From Acidobacteriaceae bacterium (GTDB lineage: Bacteria; Acidobacteriota; Terriglobia; Bryobacterales; Bryobacteraceae), in the NCBI GenBank assembly GCA_903970405.1, contig CAJCIT010000152.1, forward strand, positions 23,237-87,236: a stretch of 64,000 nt of DNA. The letters are read 5' to 3'. Numbering within the stretch: position 1 is the stretch's first letter; every line of letters starts with the position of its first letter. Shown here piece after piece: positions 17,922 through 26,560 of the stretch. Below the pieces are notes generated by a model. That model saw nothing but the letters and a program-made list of their open reading frames with translations, did no database searches and was not told where the DNA came from. The position numbers and the translations under genes were made by a program.

Positions 17922-20900
17922 ATGTCTGGGCTGGTTCAGTCCAGCACCGCCGCGGTGTTGGCGGCGGCGCTTGCGGCAGGGTGCGCATTCGCGCCGGCGA
18001 GTGCCGCCAGCGAAGCAGGGAAGCGCGACGCAGACCCGGCCACCTTTCCGAAGCGGTTCTACCGCGCGCCGGGCGGGCAGCTCTACGTTCCGGCTGGGAC
18101 CCCGGTCCGGATGAGTATAGCGCTGAATGGCGCCGCGGAAGACTCGGACACGGCGTCGGTGATTCTGAAGGAAGGGCCGAACGCGCTGCAGTTGGGAGAC
18201 GTGCGAGTGCCGGTGATTGCCGACGGGACCCCGCCGCAAACCGTGTTGGAGGTTGGGGATCCGACCCATGTGGAAAACGGCGGACTCCGCATTCTGGGGC
18301 CGAATCCGAAGCTGCGGCTGAGCGCCGGCGATGCGCTGTCGGGCGTGGCCAGGATATTGATTTCGGCGGACGGCGCGGCGTTTGAGCCGCTACCCGCCGG
18401 CGGTGGCGGTCCCGTCTTCACTGTGGAGGGGGTCCACCGATTGCGCTACTACTCGGTGGATCAGGTCGGAAATGTTGAAAAGGTACAGGAATTCGCCTTC
18501 CGCCTGGATACCAGCCCGCCCCATACGCGGTTCGAACCTTCGGGCGCTTACGCCGATGGGGTAGCCGGCGTGGGAGCAACGCTTGCTCTTGCAGCTCAAG
18601 ACCAGGATCCCGGCGCCGGCGTCCAGGCGATCCGTTATCGTCTCGACGACGCGGTGGAGCAGACCTACGACAAACCGCTCCAGATGGATGCGCTGAGCGA
18701 AGGCACCCACACCCTCCAGTTCCATGCGGAGGATCGCGTCGGCAACGTGGAAACCGCTCAGAAATTCACCTGGGTGGTGGATCGCACGCCGCCTGAAATG
18801 ACCGCGAAAATCCGCGGTCCTCAGTATGTGGATAAGGGCGTGCGGTACATCTCGCCTCAATCGGAAGTTGAGCTTACCGGCCACGATGCCTTAGCCGGGG
18901 CGACAGCGGTGCGTTACCGGTTGGACGCCGCCACAGCGGACGTGGCCTATCGTGAGCCGTTTCGGCTGCCTGAGCGAGCGGGAATCCATCCTCTGCGGAT
19001 CGAATCCGAGGATCCGGTGAAGAACAGTGCGAGAAAAACAGTGAATGACCTTTACGTGGATCTCACACCACCCGAAACGGAAGTGGAATTCTCGCGTCCG
19101 TTCTTCGTTCGCGACGGTGAAGTTGTTCTGAACCCGGGGAGCCGGATTGCTCTAAACTCCAGCGATTTTGAGTCCGGCGTGGAATCGGTGACGTACTCTC
19201 TGGATGGCGGACCGGAGCAGAGGTACGGCGAGCCGTTCTCGGTGACGGCCGAGGGCGAGCATCGCTTGACGGTGACGGCCACCGACCGCGTCGGCAATCG
19301 GGCGCCGGGACAGGAACTGCGCCTGCGCGTTCAGAGACCGGCGAATGGCCAGACCCCTCCGCCCGCAATGGACGCGAAGCGCTGGTACCAACACCCGAAG
19401 CTTGGATTGATGGGACCGCCAGGCCTGCCCTTTGAGCTGCGGATTGCGGCCTCCCCGGACGAGGGCGCGGAGAGCTTCTTGGTAAGCGCCGGCCCGGCAG
19501 CGCAGTCGACGCAAGAGCCGCTGGCGTTCACGGTTCCAGGCCTGAACACGCTGAAGGTGGCGATTTCTCCGAAGGCGGCCGGTTTCGCGGTCCAGATCGA
19601 TGGCGCGCCGCCAAAGACCGAAGTCACTGCCAGCGGTGCACGGCGGGCGGAGGCGGGTGGAGTCACCTACTTCGGCCCGGCATTGAAGCTTTCGCTCGCC
19701 TCGGAAGACGATCCGGCTGGGGTTTCGTCGGGTCTGTGGAAGACGGTCTACTCGCTGGACGGCTCGGCGTACGCCACCTACACGGCGCCGCTCGACGTGT
19801 TCTCGCGTGAAGGCGCTTATACGTTTCGCTATTACGCGTTCGACAATGTGGGTAATGCGGAAAGCCCGCACGCCTTCGACTTCACGACTGACACCAGCCC
19901 GCCGAAGACCCGCCTGGAACTGCGTGGACCGCATCGCGCCAATACGGTAGCGCCTGCTACGCACGTGGTACTGACCGCATCAGACAATCTTTCGGGTGTG
20001 GCGCAAGTCTTATACCGGATCGACGATGGCAACCCTCGCCCATACAGCGACCCGTTCGCGATCGGTTCACTGAGCGAGGGTCCGCACTCGCTGCATTACC
20101 TGGCGGTGGACGCGGTGGGTAACCGCGAGGAGGAGCACCACTGGTCATTCACACTTCAGAGCGCAGTGAGCCCGGCTTCGATCGAGGTGAAGGGCAACTC
20201 GGTGGAACGCGGCGGAACAATATTCGTCTCCGCGGGAAGCCTGATCCGGCTGAAGGCCGTTGAGGGAGATAGCGTAGTCTACACGATGGACGGCGCGGCG
20301 GGGAAGGTGTATACCGCGCCGATCCCGGCGCCGGAAACCGGTAGCCATCGGCTGAGCTTCCACGCCGTGGATGACCTGGGGAATGTGAGCGAGAGCCGCA
20401 CTTTGAACGTGGTGGCGGATCGTACCGCTCCCAACAGCCATCTGCACTTCGAGGGCGCGCAAATCACCAGGGAGTCGTCCACCATCATCAGCAGTGAAAC
20501 GCGGATTGTCCTCGAAGCCGAGGCCGGGGCGGTAGGTGCTGCGACACTCGAGTACAGCTTGAATGGAGGCCGTTGGCAGACCTACACCAGCCCGTTCACG
20601 ATCAAGATCAATGGAACGATCGATTTTGCTTATCGCGCCCGGAACGCTTTGCAGACCGTGGAAGCGGCACAGAAGCAGCGGCTGACGATCGATTCCCTGG
20701 GTCCGGCGATCGGCGTCAGCTACAGCGCATCTGTTACTACCGAAGCCAGCACAGTTCAGGCGGCGCCGGGGACTCTGCTGTTCATTTCGGCGGAAGACGC
20801 GCCGGCCGGTCTGCGGAAGGTGACTTATAGGATCGACGATCAACCGGAGCTGATTTACCGCACTCCCTTGTCCGGTTTCGCTCCGGGCAAGACGTACACG

Positions 20901-20981
20901 ATTGCGATCATGGCGGAGGATCTACTCGGCAACCGATCGCAGAAAACGGTGCGCGTGCGGATCCAGGAGCGAGCTCGATGA
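17922..20981 (+). CDS. Large secreted repeat protein with OmpL47/Ig-like domains (2)
   Basis: 1019 residues, ATG 17922 with AGGGGA upstream, 28 bases after the previous gene. The signal region contains AAALAAGCAFAPASA, compatible with either ordinary cleavage or lipidation of the Cys. It holds about nine repeats of the same type as the preceding protein (LSGVARILISADGAAFEPLP; GTHTLQFHAEDRVGNVETAQ). An N-terminal module (TPVRMSIALNGAAEDSDTAS) recurs in the middle (KRWYQHPKLGLMGPPGLPFE leading to IAASPDEGAESF) and in the upstream protein. It overlaps the next gene by four bases. Probably an extended periplasmic or cell-surface rod. Confidence 0.7.
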   Translation: MSGLVQSSTAAVLAAALAAGCAFAPASAASEAGKRDADPATFPKRFYRAPGGQLYVPAGTPVRMSIALNGAAEDSDTASVILKEGPNALQLGDVRVPVIADGTPPQTVLEVGDPTHVENGGLRILGPNPKLRLSAGDALSGVARILISADGAAFEPLPAGGGGPVFTVEGVHRLRYYSVDQVGNVEKVQEFAFRLDTSPPHTRFEPSGAYADGVAGVGATLALAAQDQDPGAGVQAIRYRLDDAVEQTYDKPLQMDALSEGTHTLQFHAEDRVGNVETAQKFTWVVDRTPPEMTAKIRGPQYVDKGVRYISPQSEVELTGHDALAGATAVRYRLDAATADVAYREPFRLPERAGIHPLRIESEDPVKNSARKTVNDLYVDLTPPETEVEFSRPFFVRDGEVVLNPGSRIALNSSDFESGVESVTYSLDGGPEQRYGEPFSVTAEGEHRLTVTATDRVGNRAPGQELRLRVQRPANGQTPPPAMDAKRWYQHPKLGLMGPPGLPFELRIAASPDEGAESFLVSAGPAAQSTQEPLAFTVPGLNTLKVAISPKAAGFAVQIDGAPPKTEVTASGARRAEAGGVTYFGPALKLSLASEDDPAGVSSGLWKTVYSLDGSAYATYTAPLDVFSREGAYTFRYYAFDNVGNAESPHAFDFTTDTSPPKTRLELRGPHRANTVAPATHVVLTASDNLSGVAQVLYRIDDGNPRPYSDPFAIGSLSEGPHSLHYLAVDAVGNREEEHHWSFTLQSAVSPASIEVKGNSVERGGTIFVSAGSLIRLKAVEGDSVVYTMDGAAGKVYTAPIPAPETGSHRLSFHAVDDLGNVSESRTLNVVADRTAPNSHLHFEGAQITRESSTIISSETRIVLEAEAGAVGAATLEYSLNGGRWQTYTSPFTIKINGTIDFAYRARNALQTVEAAQKQRLTIDSLGPAIGVSYSASVTTEASTVQAAPGTLLFISAEDAPAGLRKVTYRIDDQPELIYRTPLSGFAPGKTYTIAIMAEDLLGNRSQKTVRVRIQERAR

Positions 20982-22708
20982 TCGGTCTGACGCGAAGGCT
21001 GGCCTCAGTGGCGGCGATGTTTTTGGCAGGCATCGTGCCTGCCGGGTGGGCTGAACCGCAGGCCGAACCGACGCCCACGGCATCGTCTATCGCCGTCACG
21101 GGGGTTCGCAGCTTCCTGCCGGTGACGTACCAGGCGGACCGGCAGAACTGGGCGATCGCCGAAGACAATCGCGGCATTCTTTACCTTGGGAACAGTTCCG
21201 GGGTGCTGGAATTCGACGGCACTCGATGGCGTCACATCGAACTGCCCGGCAAGAGCGGTGCGTACGCTTTGGGGAAGACCTCGGACGGACGCATCCTGGT
21301 GGGCGGGGAAGGCTGGGTGGGATGGCTTGCACCTGACCAAAACGGCTCGATGGTCTACGTCTCGAAGGTGGCCGACCTGCCCGAGGCTTTTCGCTCCACT
21401 AGCGACCGCGTGTTCCAGATCCTCAATACGCCGCAGGGTCCGGTGTTTCTCTCCGATCACTGGCTGTTTGTCAGAACCGCGAACGGCGCACTGACGGCGG
21501 TCCGCTCCGACGACCACTTCATGCAGGCGGCTTGGTTCCAGGGCGCGCTGTATGTGCTTGACACCGGGCGCGGCCTGACCCGCTTCGATGGCGGGGCGCT
21601 ACGAAGCATCGCGGGGGGCGCGAACATGCGGGGACTGACCATGCTTGCTGCGGAGGCCGGCCTGCTGATTCCGAGCTACAACGACGGGCTGGTGCGCTAC
21701 GCGCCGGGTTCGGCGAAGCCCTGGCAGGTGTTGAACCCAACAGGCTGGAGTCCCACTGACGGCGCGGATGTGACGTCGTCGGCAGTCATGAACCGGAACC
21801 TGCTGGCGCTTGGCACGGCGAAACACGGCGTAACGCTAATCGACGCCGGGGGCGAAGTGCTGCGGCACATCGATGCCGCGGAGGGGTTGGCCGATGGGCA
21901 CATTTACGGCCTCCATTACGATGGGCACGGCGGGCTGTGGCTAGCTGTGGACAACGGCGTGTCGCTGGTCAGCCTGAATCTTCCGCGCGATCCCGCCGCC
22001 GCGCCGTTCCGCGCGTGGGTGCGAAGCGTGGTGGGAACGCGAGACGACCGTCTGCTGTATGGGGGCGCGTATTTCGAAACGGTGGGCGGCGTTCAGCAAC
22101 TGCTCCAGAGCAAGCCGCAAAAACTCGAGTTCCCGAACCAGTACAATGCATTTCGTTTTGCCTATTCCGCCAACGGGCTTGGGGCGTCCGGCGAAATGGA
22201 ATTCCAGACATATATGAGAGGCGTCGATAAGGACTGGTCAAGCTGGTCCACCCGCACCGAACGTGAGTTCACCGAACTGCGCCGCGGCACGTGGGTTTTC
22301 AGAGTCCGCGCGCGCAACGCCAACGGCGAGGTTTCGAGCGAAGGAACGTACGAACTGGAGGTGCGGCCGGCTTGGCATGACACCTGGTGGTTTGCCGCCA
22401 TTCAGTTGATCTTTGTGGCGACCCTGCTGATTCTGCCCGGCCAAGCCCGCCATAAGGGCCTGCAAGACGCTCTCACCACTTTTGCGGTGATCTTGCCGTT
22501 CAGCTACGTCAGCGCCGCGATGAGCGATTACATCAAGCATTACTCAGCGGGTGTCGGCGTCTTCAAGATTCTGCTGAGCAGCACACTGGCGTTCCTGCTG
22601 GATCCAATCAAGAAGCGGCTGAAGAAGAGCGTGGAGAAGCGAAACGCCAAGCGCGCCGCGCGGCGAGCCGCGCAAGGCGCCGATAAAGCAGCCGAGCTAA
22701 AAAACTGA
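20978..22708 (+). CDS. Beta-propeller / Y_Y_Y sensor-like membrane protein without kinase
   Basis: 576 residues, ATG overlapping the previous stop (ATGA). After a signal peptide (to AGWAE), two-component-regulator-propeller-like blades follow (WAIAEDNRGILYLGNSSGVL, EFDGTRW; HYDGHGGLWLAVDNGVSLVS). Then comes a Y_Y_Y-type domain (FRFAYSANGLGASGEMEFQT, YMRGVDKDWSSWSTRTEREF). Hybrid two-component sensors follow this order, but here no kinase is present. Instead there are hydrophobic segments near residues 465-480, 500-515 and 525-545 and a very basic Lys/Arg/Ala cytoplasmic tail. It may transmit a signal to another protein or anchor its partners. Confidence 0.75.
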   Translation: MIGLTRRLASVAAMFLAGIVPAGWAEPQAEPTPTASSIAVTGVRSFLPVTYQADRQNWAIAEDNRGILYLGNSSGVLEFDGTRWRHIELPGKSGAYALGKTSDGRILVGGEGWVGWLAPDQNGSMVYVSKVADLPEAFRSTSDRVFQILNTPQGPVFLSDHWLFVRTANGALTAVRSDDHFMQAAWFQGALYVLDTGRGLTRFDGGALRSIAGGANMRGLTMLAAEAGLLIPSYNDGLVRYAPGSAKPWQVLNPTGWSPTDGADVTSSAVMNRNLLALGTAKHGVTLIDAGGEVLRHIDAAEGLADGHIYGLHYDGHGGLWLAVDNGVSLVSLNLPRDPAAAPFRAWVRSVVGTRDDRLLYGGAYFETVGGVQQLLQSKPQKLEFPNQYNAFRFAYSANGLGASGEMEFQTYMRGVDKDWSSWSTRTEREFTELRRGTWVFRVRARNANGEVSSEGTYELEVRPAWHDTWWFAAIQLIFVATLLILPGQARHKGLQDALTTFAVILPFSYVSAAMSDYIKHYSAGVGVFKILLSSTLAFLLDPIKKRLKKSVEKRNAKRAARRAAQGADKAAELKN

Positions 22709-22742
22709 TGTGGCTGCGCTCAGAATGTGGGGGAAATTTGGA

Positions 22743-22767
22743 GCCAATTTTTTCACGGCTTCTCACG
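22743..22767 (+). repeat. Half copy of the leader element (copy C)
   Basis: GCCAATTTTTTCACGGCTTC plus TCACG matches 22 of 25 positions of 16096-16120, the right half of the leader in front of this operon. It lies in the gap between the convergent operon end and the patatin stop, so the operon is flanked by related sequence at both ends. A more diverged relative is at about 55367-55398. Confidence 0.5.
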
Positions 22768-22773
22768 CCGGCC

Positions 22774-24468
22774 CTACTGACTTACCGACGGCCCCAATTG
22801 CCGCATCAGGTACGCCTTGATCTCCGCTTTCCCGCCGAACCACGAAAGCAGCATCTTGATGCCCTTGGGGAAGAAGAAGCGGAGCACTGGATTTTGAAGT
22901 CCGCCGGCGATGAACGGGAGCAGGGCGTTGATGCGTCCGGAAATCAGGTCGACGATGTCATCAACAGACTTCTCTTGGATTTTCCCTTGCACAGGGCTGG
23001 CAGCTTCCGGCTTCGCCGAACCGCACAGCGGAATAATCTGGACCCGGTTCTTCCCATCTTTGGGTCCGGGCCCGAAGTTGGTGAACAACTCGGCTTTTTG
23101 TTCATCCGACAATCCGCTTAATCCGGAGGCGATCACCACGTTCGTGGAAGGAAGCACAAAATGGTTCTGGAGGAATGCCTGGCAGTTCCGCCGCCCCAGC
23201 AGAAAATCGTGTGCCCGAAAACTGCGCTCCAGGAATCCGCCGAATGCCCCAAGACTTGCACATTGGAGCGCCGATTGCGATGAAGGGTCCGCCTGCGGGT
23301 TCACGATGGGGCCTGAAGGCGCGATGAAAAAGCGGCTGTATGTTTCGCCTCCGGTTGCCATGCCGAGAGACTCGGCATAAAAACGCACTTGGGAAAGCAG
23401 CGCCGAATAAAGCTCGCCCATCACAGCCAGCAAACCGCTCTCCTTCGGGGCGTTGAAGGCCGGATCGTAGACCGACGCCGCGGGAAACGGCGCCACCGTC
23501 ACCACCGCCCGGTCCGCCTCATCGGCGCCCCGCGGATTGCGGCACTTCTGCGGCGGCTGTGGATCGAGCGTCGCCAGGTAGTCATGGTTCAGTGCGAAAG
23601 GCGAGTTGTTCGTCATTCCGCCATCCACATTGACTGTCTCCAATTCGGCAGGGGGTTCCAGCGGCCAGGCGGGAAGGATGCTGCTCGAGTCCGGTGCAGG
23701 GGCACAGAGAGGCACCCATGGAGGCCGGGTCATGAAGTCTCGAACCGGCCGCTTCAGTATCCGCGGGGCAAGAAACATCGGAAACGCCCCTGTCGCCATC
23801 GCACCCGTTCTTAGAACTGTCCAGCCCGGATCGTCGGACGGCACGCCGTTCCGCGGCAACGCCTGCGCATCGGGCGCGGTGGCCGGGCATCCGGCATCCA
23901 CCACTTCAAACCGGAGGCGGTCCGCGTGGTACGTCACGTGCTCGTCAGGGCCGGCCGCGTCAGCCGGGTCCTCATAGACGCCGTAGGGAACGCCCCGCAG
24001 GTTGGTGATGGTCAGAAACAGCGTCAATCGATCGGACACATACTTCCGCCTGACCTTGCCGCCGGGTTGGAGCGAAGACTGGGCAATCTCGCCGATCACC
24101 GAGGAATCCAGCAGCGAGGCGACCTGGGTGGAATTTTTCAAGTCATTCGTGAGTAGCAATTCTCGAATGTCGATCTTATTGACCCACCCCTCATAGAACC
24201 TGTTATTGGTCCCCGTCTTGGTGGCGTCCGTGATGTGCTCAAAGTCTTCCTGCATCTGGCAGGCGGCGATGGCCGCGCACATGCCGCCGGCCGAGGCGCC
24301 GCTGAACACCTCAATGGAGACGTCATGCCGCGGAACAGGCTGGCCTGCGTCCTTCGCGGCGTACCATTCGTCGAGTGCTTGAGTAAGAAAGTCGAGCACA
24401 CCGGCTGTGTATGCTCCGGCGGAAACAGCACCCGCCATGTTGATTCCTAATTTGAACGTGCCCAACAC
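22774..24468 (-). CDS. Patatin-like phospholipase
   Basis: 564 residues from GTG 24468, which has GGAGG close upstream; a TTG at 24501 is the longer alternative. The patatin features are present: an oxyanion-type Gly-rich turn GAVSAGAYTAGVLDFL, nucleophile Ser59 in FSGASAGGM (G-x-S-x-G), and the catalytic Asp in VNVDGGMTNNSPF. This supports a Ser/Asp-dyad lipid acyl hydrolase. The protein is longer than minimal patatins, with an extra C-terminal part of about 250 residues, including a hydrophobic region near the end. There is no obvious secretion signal. Substrate unknown. Confidence 0.85.
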   Translation of the reverse strand: MLGTFKLGINMAGAVSAGAYTAGVLDFLTQALDEWYAAKDAGQPVPRHDVSIEVFSGASAGGMCAAIAACQMQEDFEHITDATKTGTNNRFYEGWVNKIDIRELLLTNDLKNSTQVASLLDSSVIGEIAQSSLQPGGKVRRKYVSDRLTLFLTITNLRGVPYGVYEDPADAAGPDEHVTYHADRLRFEVVDAGCPATAPDAQALPRNGVPSDDPGWTVLRTGAMATGAFPMFLAPRILKRPVRDFMTRPPWVPLCAPAPDSSSILPAWPLEPPAELETVNVDGGMTNNSPFALNHDYLATLDPQPPQKCRNPRGADEADRAVVTVAPFPAASVYDPAFNAPKESGLLAVMGELYSALLSQVRFYAESLGMATGGETYSRFFIAPSGPIVNPQADPSSQSALQCASLGAFGGFLERSFRAHDFLLGRRNCQAFLQNHFVLPSTNVVIASGLSGLSDEQKAELFTNFGPGPKDGKNRVQIIPLCGSAKPEAASPVQGKIQEKSVDDIVDLISGRINALLPFIAGGLQNPVLRFFFPKGIKMLLSWFGGKAEIKAYLMRQLGPSVSQ

Positions 24469-24667
24469 GATCCTCCATGTTGGGATCAAGCATATCGCCA
24501 AACGAGATGCGCCCGCGCGTCATTGGCGCCGGCTCTGCAGATGTTTCGGGTGGGCGTGGAGGATCCCATAGACGCAGGGCGGGTCCGCGCGCGCCAGGGG
24601 GAGTGTGCATTTTCTCCGCAAAGTCCGGCGATTGGAATGGCGGTTGAGCCCGCCTCCTAAACCATTC

Positions 24668-24829
24668 TTATTGAGCGCGGGAGTCAATCCGGCCGGCAAA
24701 TTCGGCTCGCAAGGATTCAATCGCCCGATCCAGCATCCGCTGATTAATCAGGATGCCCAGAATCACCGCGAGCGTGGGAATGACGGCCGGACCTAGGGCT
24801 TGAAGCCATTCTTTGAGCGCGGGACTCAG
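24668..24829 (-). pseudogene. Decayed tandem copy of the 87-residue membrane/coiled-coil gene
   Basis: A 54-codon frame closely matching the first half of the intact gene at 24852-25115, including the shared upstream GAGGCTCAC. The start codon is changed to CTG (ordinary ATG in the intact copy). The match runs to the AGRID position, then breaks off into SRAQ-stop, where the DNA resembles the gene's own beginning again (ACTCCCGCGCTCAA). This looks like an incomplete tandem duplication that then lost its start. Confidence 0.7.
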
Positions 24830-24851
24830 GTGAGCCTCATAACCAATCGTT

Positions 24852-25115
24852 TCAGTCCTCTTCGAGATGATTCAGCCGGGCGTCGAGGATCTCTTCGACG
24901 CGGCGCAACTCCGCGCGCCAAATGCGCTCGGAGGCGTCGAAACGAGTCAGCATCTCCCCACGGAGCCCGTCGATCCGGCCGACAAGTTCCGATCGCAAGG
25001 ATTCAATGGCCCGATCCAGCATTCGCTGATTGATCAGGATGCCCAGAATTACCGCGAGCGTGGGGATGGCGGTGGGACCAAGGGCCTGAAGCCATTCTTT
25101 GAGTGCGGGAGTCAT
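24852..25115 (-). CDS. Small membrane/coiled-coil protein
   Basis: 87 residues from ATG 25115. One N-terminal hydrophobic helix (LGPTAIPTLAVILGILINQR) is followed by an amphipathic charged region with regular Leu/Ile spacing (LDRAIESLRSELVGRIDGLR; RRVEEILDARLNHLEED) that looks like a coiled coil. It resembles short holin-like or DUF-type proteins with one helix plus a coiled coil, but I do not recognise a family. A truncated copy lies just downstream. Confidence 0.6.
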   Translation of the reverse strand: MTPALKEWLQALGPTAIPTLAVILGILINQRMLDRAIESLRSELVGRIDGLRGEMLTRFDASERIWRAELRRVEEILDARLNHLEED

Positions 25116-25179
25116 GTGAGCCTCATACCATTAGAGCGAACTTTCAATTTTTTCTCGATGAATCACTAAACGACACCAA

Positions 25180-25195
25180 CGGTCGCGGCTCTGAA
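25180..25195 (-). repeat. Partial REP-like arm
   Basis: ACGGTCGCGGCTCTGA-type sequence equals the outer end of the reverse arm of the dispersed repeat (compare 37153-37166). No partner arm is seen nearby. The surrounding 25116-25328 holds no gene I can support. Confidence 0.45.
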
Positions 25196-25328
25196 GAGTT
25201 GTGGGCGTTTGAAGTGACTGCGGTAGCGAGGTAGTGTGCGTTTACCTGCTTGATAACGCGCGCGGCTCAGAAGGCGGGCGGGGCGATGGGGTGGGCGGGA
25301 CGAGCGGTCGCTGCTCGGAAGGTTTGCG

Positions 25329-25880
25329 TTAGCTCTGGTCGGCCGCAGCGCTCTCGGCTAGCACGCGGTCAAGGTACATCTGGCGGCTCGCCATAATCTG
25401 CTTGCGCGCCTCTTTCGGTCCGCCCCACCCATCGATCCGCGCCTTGCTCCCCTGCAACTCTTTGTAGATCGCAAAAAAGTGTTCAATCTCGCGCTTGACG
25501 TGGGCAAAAATCTGGTCGATGGTGTGGATCGATTCGTACCGCGGATTCCGGTTCGGCACCGAAATAATCTTCTGGTCGGCTTCATCCTTGTCGATCATGT
25601 ACAGGACGCCTACCGGCCGCACCTCTATCAGACATCCTGGAAAACTCGGCTCCTCCACCAGCGTCAACACGTCCAGCGGGTCGTTATCCTCCGCCAGCGT
25701 CCCGGGAATGAAGCCATAATCGCCCGGATAGTGCATGGGCGAGTACAAGGCGCGATCGAGCCGAAAGACATCCAGTTTCCCGTCGTACTCATACTTGTTC
25801 GCCGAGTTCTTCGGGATCTCGACAATCATCCGCACGACTTCCGGAGTCTCAGGTCCTGGATCGAGGTCGTAGAGTTTCAT
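25329..25880 (-). CDS. ppa: Inorganic pyrophosphatase (family I)
   Basis: 183 residues. ATG 25880 is chosen because the family begins about here (MKLYDLDPGPETPEVVRMIV); an upstream start at 25928 would add a non-conserved lead. The family signature EDNDPLDVLTL holds the metal-binding Asp residues, and KYEYDGKLDVFRLDR, HYPGDYGFIPGT and DEADQKII are all in place. It hydrolyses pyrophosphate in the cytoplasm and so drives biosynthetic reactions. Single gene. Confidence 0.93.
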   Translation of the reverse strand: MKLYDLDPGPETPEVVRMIVEIPKNSANKYEYDGKLDVFRLDRALYSPMHYPGDYGFIPGTLAEDNDPLDVLTLVEEPSFPGCLIEVRPVGVLYMIDKDEADQKIISVPNRNPRYESIHTIDQIFAHVKREIEHFFAIYKELQGSKARIDGWGGPKEARKQIMASRQMYLDRVLAESAAADQS

Positions 25881-26026
25881 CGAACCGAGGGTAGCAGAAC
25901 AGACCGCCGCTTCGCTCCTGGGCCTCAACCCGGTGGGTGGCGAAGGAAAGGCGAATCAATAACTTACATCGTTATCCGCATAAGAAAACTGTTGCAAACG
26001 TGCCGACACCGTGTAAGTATCGAGCA

Positions 26027-26060
26027 GTGGAGTAAAGGGGAGTAAGGTGGCTGGAAGTGG
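26027..26060 (+). promoter_or_regulatory. Four MraZ-type boxes at 10-bp spacing
   Basis: GTGGA, GGGGA, GTGGC and GTGGC start at 26027, 26037, 26047 and 26057, exactly ten bases apart. MraZ is known in E. coli to bind direct TGGGN repeats separated by five bases in front of its own gene, so this is a likely autoregulatory operator. The third box is the GTG start codon itself if 26047 is used; if ATG 26065 is used, all four lie upstream. Confidence 0.7.
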
Positions 26061-26541
26061 CCAAATGGACGGTCAACTGGAGCCGGTTGAGCCCCCGCTG
26101 GGGTTCCTCGCCGCCCGTGTCGATGAAAAAGGGCGCCTGAAAATCCCGGCGGCTATTCTCCAGTACCTGGTCTCCCTCAGGGAGTCCCGCGTGTTCATAA
26201 CCACCTTCGACAAGTCCACAGTTCGAATCTACCCGATAAAGGCCTGGCGGGAAACAGAAATCTTTTTGTCGAAGCCGGGGGCAGGGGCCGTCGATAGAGC
26301 CGCCCTCCGCTTTCGGGCCAAGCATTACGGCGCCGATACGGAGATCGATGGGCAGGGGCGGGTCTTGGTGCCGCCGGATCTTCGGCGCGAGTTGGAGTTG
26401 GAGGGCGCCGCGGTTCACTTGGAATGCGTAAATGAGCATTTTGAAATGTCGACCGACGCCGCTTACAAGAAGAAGTTGGAAGAGGCGGACCGGATTTTGG
26501 AAGAGAAGTTAGGCGAAGTAATCGAGATGGGATTGCCTTAG
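26047..26541 (+). CDS. mraZ: Transcriptional regulator MraZ
   Basis: 164 residues from GTG 26047, which has GGGGAG at good spacing; ATG 26065 is an alternative. Two AbrB-like half domains are visible (LAARVDEKGRLKIPAAILQY, and YGADTEIDGQGRVLVPPDLR), each with the D-x-x-GR core that builds the MraZ DNA-binding ring. It represses or tunes the division and cell-wall cluster that follows. A longer C-terminal helical tail (KKLEEADRILEEKLGEV) is present. Confidence 0.92.
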   Translation: MAGSGQMDGQLEPVEPPLGFLAARVDEKGRLKIPAAILQYLVSLRESRVFITTFDKSTVRIYPIKAWRETEIFLSKPGAGAVDRAALRFRAKHYGADTEIDGQGRVLVPPDLRRELELEGAAVHLECVNEHFEMSTDAAYKKKLEEADRILEEKLGEVIEMGLP

Positions 26542-26560
26542 CCGTCATTGGTTGGCCGCC

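Noticed and set aside
16130..20981. Idea that the two repeat proteins are one gene split by a frameshift
   Set aside because: The second has its own signal peptide and ribosome site after a clean stop, so they are separate genes.
26221..26236. GTTCGAATCTACCC, resembling a tRNA T-arm
   Set aside because: It lies inside mraZ coding sequence and no cloverleaf forms around it.
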